Positions 1 to 5,110 of a DNA stretch of 12,507 bases are shown in pieces. How positions within the stretch are numbered: position 1 is the first letter of the stretch; every line of letters starts with the position of its first letter. Both the position numbers and the translations under genes were made by a program. A model generated the notes under the pieces. That model did not search any database. It was not told the DNA's origin and saw nothing but the letters and a program-made list of their open reading frames with translations. Origin of the DNA: CAYTED01 sp964537075 (GTDB lineage Bacteria; Patescibacteriota; Minisyncoccia; Moranbacterales; UBA1568); contig CAZIBB010000027.1 in assembly GCA_964537075.1 (NCBI GenBank), positions 1-12,507 on the forward strand, given 5' to 3'.

Positions 1-1892
1 TCCCAGAGCTGTTCCGGGTTCATTTCTCCGAGACCTTTATATCGCTGGATGGAAATACCGAGCACATTTTCCGCCCCATCCGTCATTTCTTCCGTCGGAG
101 TCTCATCCTCTTCGGTCGTACCCTCGGCCGCTTTTTTCTTGCTCGCCTTTTCCTTGGCTTTCGCCAGCATAATCGCCTTCATGTCTTCGATAATCACGAG
201 TTTTTCTTCTTCGGTATAACAATATCGGATATCCTTCCCCTTCTGCAACCGATAGAGTGGAGGCTGGGCGATATAGATATGCCCCTGCGTCACGAGATCC
301 TCGTAGTATCGATAAAAGAATGTCAGGAGAAGCGTCCGAATATGTGAACCATCAACATCGGCATCGGCCATAATGATGATTTTTCCGTATCGAAGGCGGG
401 AGAGATCGAAGCTCTCACCGATACCGACGCCAAGCGCGATGATGATCGGTTTCAGCGTATCGGATTTGACGACCTTGTCGATCGTCGTCTTTTCCACATT
501 CACCAGTTTTCCTCGAAGTGGAAGAATCGCCTGAAATTCACGGTTCCGTCCCTGTTTGGCCGAACCACCTGCGGAATCACCCTCGACGATATAGAGTTCG
601 GACTTGGCGGTATCGCGCGTCGAACAATCAGCGAGCTTTCCCGGAAGTGTCATGCCTTCCAGTGCACCTTTTCGGATCACTGCGTCCTTCGCGGCACGAG
701 CGGCGATACGCGCCCGGACAGTGAGCAGACACTTCTCGAGAATCGCTTTCGCGTCCTGAGGATGCGTCTCTAAATATTCCTGTAACCCTTCGGCTACCAC
801 GGTCGAAACGATACCACGCACTTCGGCATTGCCGAGCTTCGCCTTGGTCTGACCCTCGAACTGCGGATTCGCAAGCTTCACGCTGATCACAGCGGTCAGT
901 CCTTCCCGTAGGTCATCCGAAGTGAACGACCCCTCCTTTTCCTTGATGAGGTTCGCCTTCTTCGCATAGTCATTGAGCACGCGCGTGAGCGATGTCTTGA
1001 ATCCCGTTACATGCATACCGCCCTCCGGATTGAAAATATTGTTCGCGAAGGCGAAGAGGTGTTCCTTATAGCTCTCCGTGTACTGGAACGACACTTCGAC
1101 ATACACATCATCCACGGTCTTCTCAATGTAAATCGGCGTTTCGTTCTTCACGGCCTTCTTGCGATTGAGAAATTTCACGAAAGAAATAATACCCGAGTCG
1201 AAATATAGGCCATGCCGATGGATCTTATAGCCTTCTGTTTTCGGATCCGCCACTTCACGATGATCCTCAAGGATGATGCGGACCCCCTTGGTGAGATAGG
1301 CCTGATAACGGAGATATTCGAGCACTTTTGAAAAACTATAATCGATTTCCGGAAAAATCTGTGGATCAGCCTTAAATGTGACGGTCGTACCGGTATGATC
1401 GGATTTTCCGATAGCCGAGACCTTTCCCTGCGGATCACCACGATGAAATTCCTGCATCCAGAGTTTGCCATCACGATGCACGTGCACTTTAGTCCATTCA
1501 GAGAGCGCGTTCACGACCGAAATACCCACGCCATGCAACCCGCCGGAAATTTTGTATCCCTCACCGCCGAATTTCCCTCCGGCATGAAGCACGGTCAATA
1601 CCGTTTCCAAAGTCGACTTCTTCGTCTGTGGATGGATATCTACAGGAATACCGCGGCCATCATCCTCCACTTCAATCACATTATCAGGGAGCATGCGCAC
1701 GATAATATTGCGACAGTGCCCCGCCATAGCCTCATCGACCGAATTATTCACCACTTCCCAGATGAGATGGTGCAAACCCTCAAGCGACGTGCCACCGATA
1801 TACATGCCAGGGCGCTTACGTACTGGATCAAGCCCCTCCAACACCTGGATTGATTTCGCATCATATTTCGCCGTATTTTTTGCTATAGCCAT
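1..1892 (-). CDS. gyrB: DNA gyrase subunit B, C-terminus cut by window edge
   Basis: ATPase subunit of the type IIA topoisomerase that, with GyrA, introduces negative supercoils into DNA in the cytoplasm. About 630 codons are visible. The N-terminal GHKL ATPase fold shows the start RPGMYIG (about 27-33), the catalytic-type Glu46 and Asn50 in EVVNNSVDEA, and EDDGRGIP. GGLHGVG follows further on. The TOPRIM domain shows EGDSAGG (about 436) and MADADVDGSH (about 508). The visible part ends at QRYKGLGEMNPEQLW, typical of GyrB just before its C-terminal tail. A Lys/Glu/Ala-rich insert lies between TOPRIM and that motif. The ATG at 1892 is chosen because an in-frame TAA lies two codons upstream. 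No strong ribosome binding site is visible. It starts 41 nt after the small membrane protein gene and is probably co-transcribed with it. ParE is the alternative, but the overall sequence style favours GyrB. Confidence 0.93.
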   Translation of the reverse strand, partial: MAIAKNTAKYDAKSIQVLEGLDPVRKRPGMYIGGTSLEGLHHLIWEVVNNSVDEAMAGHCRNIIVRMLPDNVIEVEDDGRGIPVDIHPQTKKSTLETVLTVLHAGGKFGGEGYKISGGLHGVGISVVNALSEWTKVHVHRDGKLWMQEFHRGDPQGKVSAIGKSDHTGTTVTFKADPQIFPEIDYSFSKVLEYLRYQAYLTKGVRIILEDHREVADPKTEGYKIHRHGLYFDSGIISFVKFLNRKKAVKNETPIYIEKTVDDVYVEVSFQYTESYKEHLFAFANNIFNPEGGMHVTGFKTSLTRVLNDYAKKANLIKEKEGSFTSDDLREGLTAVISVKLANPQFEGQTKAKLGNAEVRGIVSTVVAEGLQEYLETHPQDAKAILEKCLLTVRARIAARAAKDAVIRKGALEGMTLPGKLADCSTRDTAKSELYIVEGDSAGGSAKQGRNREFQAILPLRGKLVNVEKTTIDKVVKSDTLKPIIIALGVGIGESFDLSRLRYGKIIIMADADVDGSHIRTLLLTFFYRYYEDLVTQGHIYIAQPPLYRLQKGKDIRYCYTEEEKLVIIEDMKAIMLAKAKEKASKKKAAEGTTEEDETPTEEMTDGAENVLGISIQRYKGLGEMNPEQLW

Positions 1893-1933
1893 AGTAAGTT
1901 ATTTCTCTCGTTCGTTAAATGTTCTTTTAGAGC

Positions 1934-2317
1934 CTATTGCGATTTCTTTTCCCACTCCCGGAGTGTCAGCTCGATGAGGAGCATCAGTACGAGAAGGAGA
2001 AGTGCTGTCCACCAGAAAAAAATTTTCCAATATTGAAAAAGAAGGAGAAGCATCCCATATCCACCAACTATCGTTCCCTGCCGGAAAAGCAATCCCGCAT
2101 GATGCGCCGCATTTTCTTCACCAAGCACCTTTCGATACAGTTCGGAGGAAAGAATGATTGCAATACCGGAAAAAACGATCATGATGCTTCCAAAAAAAAG
2201 GAGTCTTCCAAACAGACCGGATTCGTTAGGATCAACCAAGAAAAGCGTCGCCAAAAAAGCAGCAGCCGCTCCGATAGTGAAAATTCCCACACTCCACAAA
2301 AATGCCCGGAAAGTCAT
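1934..2317 (-). CDS. Small four-helix membrane protein of unknown function
   Basis: 127 residues, mostly hydrophobic. Four membrane segments are likely, at about residues 5-27, 34-56, 73-93 and 97-118. A polar loop (SSELYRKVLGEENAAHHAG) separates the second and third, and the tail is short and charged (REWEKKSQ). No catalytic motif or signal peptidase site is seen. The style, with a DPNESG-type turn after helix 1 and an FRQG motif before helix 3, resembles small uncharacterised membrane proteins I associate with Patescibacteria. That is an impression, not a family assignment. The gene follows the efp terminator, has promoter-like sequences of its own, and is followed 41 nt later by gyrB, so the two may form an operon. 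The link to gyrase need not be functional. The length, hydrophobic pattern and absence of a competing frame support a real gene. Confidence 0.75.
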   Translation of the reverse strand: MTFRAFLWSVGIFTIGAAAAFLATLFLVDPNESGLFGRLLFFGSIMIVFSGIAIILSSELYRKVLGEENAAHHAGLLFRQGTIVGGYGMLLLLFQYWKIFFWWTALLLLVLMLLIELTLREWEKKSQ

Positions 2318-2355
2318 ATTCTCTGGTACTCAGATGTATCCGAATACACTGAAAA

Positions 2356-2361
2356 ATTATA
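2356..2361 (-). promoter_or_regulatory. Candidate second -10 box upstream of the small membrane protein gene
   Basis: A perfect TATAAT on the minus strand, with no clear -35 at 16-18 nt. It lies 38 nt upstream of the ATG at 2317. Between it and the ATG the leader can form a small hairpin with TGTAT/ATACA arms (2335-2348) and a TCGG loop. Confidence 0.4.
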
Positions 2362-2399
2362 TACAAAAAGAAGCATCAGCCATGCATCTTTCTCCCCTT

Positions 2400-2428
2400 A
2401 TTTTACTCTTTTTTCGGATGAATGGCAA
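2400..2428 (-). promoter_or_regulatory. Candidate sigma70-type promoter for the membrane protein/gyrB pair
   Basis: On the minus strand TTGCCA (2428-2423) and TAAAAT (2405-2400) are separated by exactly 17 nt. Predicted initiation near 2393 would give a leader of about 75 nt. It lies directly downstream of the efp terminator, as expected for a new transcription unit. Confidence 0.55.
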
Positions 2429-2439
2429 CAGTCTGAACA

Positions 2440-2471
2440 AAAGAAAAAACAGCCATCATACAGGCTGTTTT
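2440..2471 (-). terminator. Rho-independent terminator of efp
   Basis: On the minus strand the 9-bp stem AAAACAGCC/GGCTGTTTT (2471-2463 with 2454-2446) encloses an 8-nt loop and is followed by a T-rich tract. It sits a few nucleotides after the efp stop codon. Confidence 0.85.
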
Positions 2472-2477
2472 CCTTCC

Positions 2478-3035
2478 CTAGGCTCGCGAAACGTATGTCC
2501 CTTTTTCGGTATTGATGATGATCCTGTCCCCGGCATTGACGAAGAGCGGCGTCGTGATTTGAAGTCCTGTCTCAAGCGTCACCACCTTGTCACCGCCGGA
2601 AGAGGTATCGCCCTTGATACCCGGTGGTGCCTCGACGACGGCGAGCGTCACCTTGGCGGGAAGCTCCACATTGAGCGGTCGGTCATTCCAATTGATGACG
2701 GAGAGTTCCGCTCCATCCATGAGATATTTCGTGATATCCCCCAATGATGCAGCTGAAAGTTCGAATTGCTCATAACTTTCCATATCCATGAACTGATAAA
2801 TGTCTCCATCTTTATAGAGATACTGCGCTTTGGACTTGCTCACTTCAGTTTCATCTACTTTGTCAGCACCCTGAAAAGTCTTGTCGATGATGGCACCCGT
2901 CACGAGATTCTTCAACTTGGTACGGAGAACAGCCCCGGCACGACCGGTTTTAGAGTGTTCATGGGAAAGCACCTGCCACGGTTCTTCGAGGTACAAAATC
3001 ACTTTCCCTGTTTTAATAGCAGAAATTTCAAGCAT
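2478..3035 (-). CDS. efp: Translation elongation factor P
   Basis: EF-P binds the ribosome between the P and E sites and relieves stalling at polyproline stretches. The 185-residue length matches the family. The N-terminal KOW-like domain carries LKNLVTG. The following OB domain contains YLYKDGDIYQFMDMESYEQF, and the C-terminal OB domain contains GDTSSGGDKVVTLETG and a signature-like PLFVNAGDRIIINT. The loop-tip residue, Lys34 in E. coli, aligns here with Arg32 in HSKTGRAGAV. That recalls the arginine-type loop of proteins modified by EarP rather than the lysine loop modified by EpmA. Modification cannot be judged from this window. The ATG at 3035 gives the usual EF-P N-terminus. Its upstream region lacks a clear Shine-Dalgarno. 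A 16-bp palindrome and a GTCAT repeat lie between rpsR and efp, and a terminator follows efp. Confidence 0.96.
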   Translation of the reverse strand: MLEISAIKTGKVILYLEEPWQVLSHEHSKTGRAGAVLRTKLKNLVTGAIIDKTFQGADKVDETEVSKSKAQYLYKDGDIYQFMDMESYEQFELSAASLGDITKYLMDGAELSVINWNDRPLNVELPAKVTLAVVEAPPGIKGDTSSGGDKVVTLETGLQITTPLFVNAGDRIIINTEKGTYVSRA

Positions 3036-3066
3036 AGTTTTTGAGATGAATTTGGAATCAAGAATT

Positions 3067-3082
3067 AAGAATCTAGATTCTT
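3067..3082. repeat. 16-bp perfect palindrome upstream of efp
   Basis: AAGAATCTAGATTCTT reads the same on both strands. It lies about 32 nt upstream of the efp start codon. It could be an operator or part of a hairpin, but no binding protein can be named. Confidence 0.5.
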
Positions 3083-3097
3083 TTGAAACAGCTTCCT

Positions 3098-3175
3098 GTC
3101 ATTTCGAGTGAGTCCGCGAATCGAGAAATCTACTTTTCTTCAGATCCCTCCACTCGAAGACTCGGTCGGGATGAC
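3098..3175. repeat. GTCAT-ended inverted repeat element, copy 1
   Basis: A 78-bp imperfect inverted repeat in the rpsR-efp spacer. Both ends read GTCAT inward, and each arm continues with the pattern YYCGA, then GAGTC, then CGA, then GAG and ATCT, over about 34 nt. The arms are related to each other and to those of the copy at 4806-4892. It resembles REP-like dispersed intergenic palindromes. It carries no ORF. Confidence 0.75.
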
Positions 3176-3189
3176 AATCATAGCCTCAT

Positions 3190-3208
3190 AACAAATTCAA
3201 AATTTGTT
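3190..3208. repeat. 8-bp perfect stem-loop downstream of rpsR
   Basis: Arms AACAAATT and AATTTGTT with a 3-nt loop. It is AT-rich and touches the last unit of the 7-nt repeat array after rpsR. It might slow polymerase or protect the rpsR 3' end, but no T tract follows, so it is not called a terminator. Confidence 0.45.
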
Positions 3209-3233
3209 CACTGTTATTTGTTCGCTGTTAATT
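3206..3233 (-). repeat. Four-unit 7-nt tandem array after rpsR
   Basis: Read on the minus strand, four consecutive 7-nt units with consensus close to ARYGAAC begin 6 nt after the rpsR stop codon. The second (AGCGAAC) and fourth (AGTGAAC) units are exact. The first and third are AT-rich variants that keep the final AAC. Confidence 0.7.
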
Positions 3234-3239
3234 GATGTA

Positions 3240-3434
3240 TCAATTGACGACGTATGGAGCGAGCCCCATGAACCTCGCCCGCTTGATAGCGAGCGCGAGC
3301 GCACGTTGCTGCTTGGCATTCAGGCCATAGCGCTTCGGCGGATACATCTTTCCCTGCGAGTTCAAAAAACGGCGCAAAAAGTATGCATCCTTATAATCGA
3401 TTGTTTCCAATTTCTTGGCGAGTTCTTGGTCCAT
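3240..3434 (-). CDS. rpsR: 30S ribosomal protein S18
   Basis: Small-subunit ribosomal protein that pairs with S6 on the platform of the 30S subunit. Its 64 residues are slightly short for bacterial S18 (about 70-80), mainly because the N-terminal tail is reduced. The core is intact: IDYKDAYFLRRFLNSQGK (about 12-29), then PKRYGLNAKQQRALALAIKRAR, and the ending FMGLAPYV. It is the last gene of the rpsF-ssb-rpsR arrangement common across bacteria, with S6 in the same group. The spacer from ssb is 109 nt, long for this operon, and holds a compact hairpin repeat. A TATATT hexamer lies 6 nt before the ATG, so rpsR may have its own leaderless promoter. No Shine-Dalgarno is seen. Confidence 0.96.
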   Translation of the reverse strand: MDQELAKKLETIDYKDAYFLRRFLNSQGKMYPPKRYGLNAKQQRALALAIKRARFMGLAPYVVN

Positions 3435-3440
3435 AGTAAT

Positions 3441-3446
3441 AATATA
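3441..3446 (-). promoter_or_regulatory. Candidate -10 box for a leaderless rpsR transcript
   Basis: TATATT on the minus strand, followed by 6 nt and the rpsR ATG. There is no convincing -35, and the surrounding AT richness makes a chance match possible. Confidence 0.3.
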
Positions 3447-3460
3447 AAAATGTAATCTCT

Positions 3461-3486
3461 AGATCCCGGGTCGAGCCCGGGATGAC
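3461..3486. repeat. Short GTCAT-type palindrome (ssb-rpsR spacer)
   Basis: A perfect 8-bp stem ATCCCGGG/CCCGGGAT around TCGAG, with GTCAT at one end and AGATC at the other. It has the same end sequences as the larger GTCAT elements nearby and looks like a minimal member of the same class. No T tract flanks it, so a terminator is unlikely. Confidence 0.65.
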
Positions 3487-3511
3487 AAGGAGAAATTTCC
3501 CCTTCTCTTTT

Positions 3512-3539
3512 GCTTATTGTTCCTTGTTCACTGTTCTCT
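3512..3539 (-). repeat. Four-unit 7-nt tandem array after ssb
   Basis: On the minus strand four 7-nt units begin 4 nt after the ssb stop codon (AGAGAAC first, AGTGAAC second). The third unit starts AA and the fourth ends AAGC, matching the unit order in the array after rpsF. A weaker fifth unit may extend it to 3505. Confidence 0.75.
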
Positions 3540-3543
3540 GATG

Positions 3544-4044
3544 CTAGAACGGCACCTCATCCAGTTTCACTTCTTCACGCGGTTCATCATCAAGGTTGAT
3601 CGTCGGAATCTCTTCCTCCATCGGCGATGATTTGGACTGCTGCGACGCTGCGGCGGCTGCGGCTGGCCGTGGTTGATAGTTACTGCCCTGTCCTTGACTT
3701 TGGGCACCCCCACCCTGTGCACGAGCACCGAGCTGCATGGTTTCACCAACAATTTCTGTTACTTTCCTCTGAGTCCCTTGCTTGTCAGTATATTCCCTCG
3801 TCTGCAAACGTCCTTCGATAAAAGCCTCCTGTCCTTTGGAGAGATACTGTCCAGCAATTTCTGCGACTTTCCCCCAGAGCACGACGGTATGGAATTCCGT
3901 CTTCTCCTGCTTGTTTCCAGACTTATCCGTCCAATAATTATTGGTCGCCATGCCGATGGTTGCGACCGTCTGGCCGGTCGGCGTATTGCGCACTTCCGGA
4001 TCACGGGTCAATCGTCCGACGAGAATCACTTTATTGACGTTCAT
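3544..4044 (-). CDS. ssb: Single-stranded DNA-binding protein
   Basis: Binds single-stranded DNA during replication, recombination and repair, and recruits partners through its C-terminal tip. It has 166 residues. The OB-fold domain runs from MNVNKVILVGRLTRDPEVR through FHTVVLWGKVAEIAGQYLSKG to about residue 108. A flexible Gly/Gln/Ala/Ser linker follows, including a seven-alanine run. The acidic tail ends DEVPF, equivalent to the DDDIPF partner-binding tip of E. coli SSB. It lies between rpsF and rpsR, the usual position. The spacer from rpsF is 127 nt, and a structured palindromic element ends only 10 nt before the ATG. That element may affect ssb initiation. The 10 nt between them (CGAGAAAACT) contain no strong Shine-Dalgarno. 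Confidence 0.96.
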   Translation of the reverse strand: MNVNKVILVGRLTRDPEVRNTPTGQTVATIGMATNNYWTDKSGNKQEKTEFHTVVLWGKVAEIAGQYLSKGQEAFIEGRLQTREYTDKQGTQRKVTEIVGETMQLGARAQGGGAQSQGQGSNYQPRPAAAAAASQQSKSSPMEEEIPTINLDDEPREEVKLDEVPF

Positions 4045-4054
4045 AGTTTTCTCG

Positions 4055-4106
4055 CCCTGTGAAACTGCTCGCTAGCGAGCACCCGCCAAGGCGGGATTTC
4101 ACGGGG
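4055..4106. repeat. Compact three-way-junction element in the ssb leader
   Basis: A closing stem of about 10 bp, CCCTGTGAAA with TTTCACGGGG (one G-T pair), encloses two further palindromes almost without spacers. These are GCTCGCTAGCGAGC (4067-4080) and CCCGCCAAGGCGGG (4082-4095). As RNA this forms a closing helix with two short hairpin arms. It lies between rpsF and ssb, 10 nt from the ssb ATG on the minus strand. Confidence 0.75.
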
Positions 4107-4132
4107 TAAACTTACTTATTAGAAGTCGCTCT

Positions 4133-4167
4133 GTTTCTTGCTTACTGTTCATTGTTCGCTGTTCACT
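4133..4167 (-). repeat. Five-unit 7-nt tandem array after rpsF
   Basis: On the minus strand five 7-nt units with consensus ARYGAAC begin 4 nt after the rpsF stop. The first two are AGTGAAC and AGCGAAC, and the last two are diverged. The 7-nt period is not a multiple of three, and stop triplets occur within it, so it is not coding. Confidence 0.78.
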
Positions 4168-4171
4168 GGCC

Positions 4172-4747
4172 TTAGATATCCAACACGTCCTTCAATTTTT
4201 GATCCATCTCTTCTTTGCTCATCGCCGGCTTCTTCTCATCTTCCGGCTTCGGGGCATCCGTGAGAATCTTTTCCTCCGGCTTGGCTGCCTCTACCCGAGG
4301 AGCAGCCGTTTTGCGATAATCACGTCCCTCATTGCTCCGTGTATCGCGACCATCCCGACGTCCCGAGGCGACAACCTTCGGCTTTTCAGTCCGATCAATC
4401 TGAGCAAGTGCCGGCAAATCATCAGCACGGAGGATAAGGAAGCGCAATACATCTTTCGACAAATTGAATTTCTTTGTCACGCGAGCAATGAAATCCACCG
4501 TGTCTTCCCGCTTGGCTAACTCCGATGCCAAGGCCTCTTCTTCCTGTGGCACCGTAAAGCGCCTCGCAATATAGGTACCACGAACCTCTTTCTTGATAAG
4601 ATACGCAAGTTTGCGCTTATCCGTCGTCTCTCCATCAAGGAAAGTCGCTCCCTCGCCGACAATCATGGCTTCTACTTCGCTTTTAATACGCGGTAATTCC
4701 GCATCCTTCGTCTCCCCGACCAAATAAAACAATTCGTACTCCCTCAT
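4172..4747 (-). CDS. rpsF: 30S ribosomal protein S6 with long C-terminal extension
   Basis: Small-subunit ribosomal protein that partners S18. The first 105 residues or so form the S6 fold: MREYELFYLVGE at the start, a KRKLAYLIKKEVRGTYIARRF strand region (about 45-64), and SKDVLRFLILRAD (about 97-109). Typical S6 proteins are about 95-135 residues. Here another 80 follow, first Arg/Gly/Asp-rich (GRRDGRDTRSNEGRD) and then Lys/Glu/Pro-rich. They end in a likely short helix, MSKEEMDQKLKDVLDI. The extension is low-complexity and probably disordered, with possible RNA contacts. It is the first gene of the rpsF-ssb-rpsR group. A TATAAT box 17 nt before the ATG would give a leader of about 10 nt without a Shine-Dalgarno. 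Confidence 0.94.
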   Translation of the reverse strand: MREYELFYLVGETKDAELPRIKSEVEAMIVGEGATFLDGETTDKRKLAYLIKKEVRGTYIARRFTVPQEEEALASELAKREDTVDFIARVTKKFNLSKDVLRFLILRADDLPALAQIDRTEKPKVVASGRRDGRDTRSNEGRDYRKTAAPRVEAAKPEEKILTDAPKPEDEKKPAMSKEEMDQKLKDVLDI

Positions 4748-4764
4748 ATCGTGATGATTTATGA

Positions 4765-4770
4765 ATTATA
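4765..4770 (-). promoter_or_regulatory. Candidate -10 box of the rpsF-ssb-rpsR group
   Basis: TATAAT on the minus strand, 17 nt before the rpsF ATG. There is no good -35 match. Direct repeats of TCATAAATC flank the box (one on each side), which could mark a protein site or be chance in AT-rich sequence. Confidence 0.5.
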
Positions 4771-4805
4771 ATTTACGATTTATGAAAACACTATTCTTCT
4801 TATTT

Positions 4806-4892
4806 GTCATCTCGACCGAGTCTGCGAGTGGAGAGACCTTAATCTTCTTTTCGATTGAGATCCATTCGACTCGCAGACTCGCTCAGGATGAC
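4806..4892. repeat. GTCAT-ended inverted repeat element, copy 2
   Basis: An 87-bp inverted repeat upstream of rpsF. Both arms begin GTCAT when read inward and share GAGTCTGCGAGT, with CGACCGAG in one arm and TGAGCGAG in the other. They match the arms of the copy at 3098-3175 in order of motifs. It carries no ORF. Confidence 0.78.
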
Positions 4893-4904
4893 ACTTCCTG
4901 GGTT

Positions 4905-4948
4905 TAAAAAAATAAAACCCGCCAAAAGAAAAAGTCGAATCCTGGCGG
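4905..4948 (-). terminator. Rho-independent terminator in the lytic transglycosylase-rpsF spacer
   Basis: On the minus strand CCGCCA (4948-4943) pairs with TGGCGG (4924-4919) across an 18-nt loop and is followed by a long T-rich tract. It is a second terminator beyond the hairpin at 5056-5096, so it may end a separate short transcript from 4949-5055 or act as a backup. Confidence 0.65.
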
Positions 4949-5055
4949 ATATCATTTCTCCTAATCCCTCAGTCAAAGCATCGGGCGGGAGAAACATCGG
5001 ACTTTCTCAGTTGTTGCTCCTACCTTACCAGATATGCAGACCTTTGTCCAGCCTC
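4949..5055 (-). ncRNA. Possible small RNA between two terminators
   Basis: The spacer 4748-5110 has no credible gene. Its middle part lies, on the minus strand, between the hairpin at 5056-5096 and the terminator at 4905-4948. It is less AT-rich than a bare spacer and can form a hairpin with TTTCTCC/GGAGAAA (4994-4988 with 4961-4955) plus an inner CCC/GGG pairing. It contains GAGAAAGTCCG (5008-4998), which echoes the RNase P core, but the segment is far too short for RNase P RNA. No convincing promoter is seen. It matches no RNA family I recognise. Confidence 0.25.
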
Positions 5056-5096
5056 TTTTTACTACTCCTAAAACTTCGTTTTAGGAGTAGTAAAAA
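5056..5096. terminator. Perfect 18-bp hairpin terminator, possibly bidirectional
   Basis: Arms 5056-5073 and 5079-5096 are exact reverse complements around the loop CTTCG. Each strand ends in five T. It begins 14 nt after the stop codon of the lytic transglycosylase gene on the minus strand. The outer A/T pairs make it usable from either direction. Confidence 0.85.
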
Positions 5097-5110
5097 CCAT
5101 ATCTTCGGGG

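Noticed and set aside
1395..1853. 152-codon plus-strand open frame
   Set aside because: Antisense to the conserved gyrB ATPase domain; no supporting signals.
1937..2747. Plus-strand open frames of 192 and 197 codons
   Set aside because: They span the antisense of the small membrane protein, the efp terminator and part of efp. Their composition is that of antisense frames, and they lack family motifs.
3098..4892. CRISPR array
   Set aside because: The repeats are palindromic or 7-nt tandem, few and irregularly spaced among genes, without uniform unique spacers or cas genes.
4998..5010. RNase P RNA, from the GAGAAAGTCCG stretch
   Set aside because: The full conserved core reads GAGGAAAGTCCG and needs several hundred nt with a matching 3' element. 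Only about 107 nt lie between the terminators, and no partner strand is seen.
5010..5055. Small SRP RNA, from a GGTAAGG...AGCAACA resemblance
   Set aside because: The diagnostic GGAA tetraloop hairpin and its flanking internal-loop pattern are absent.
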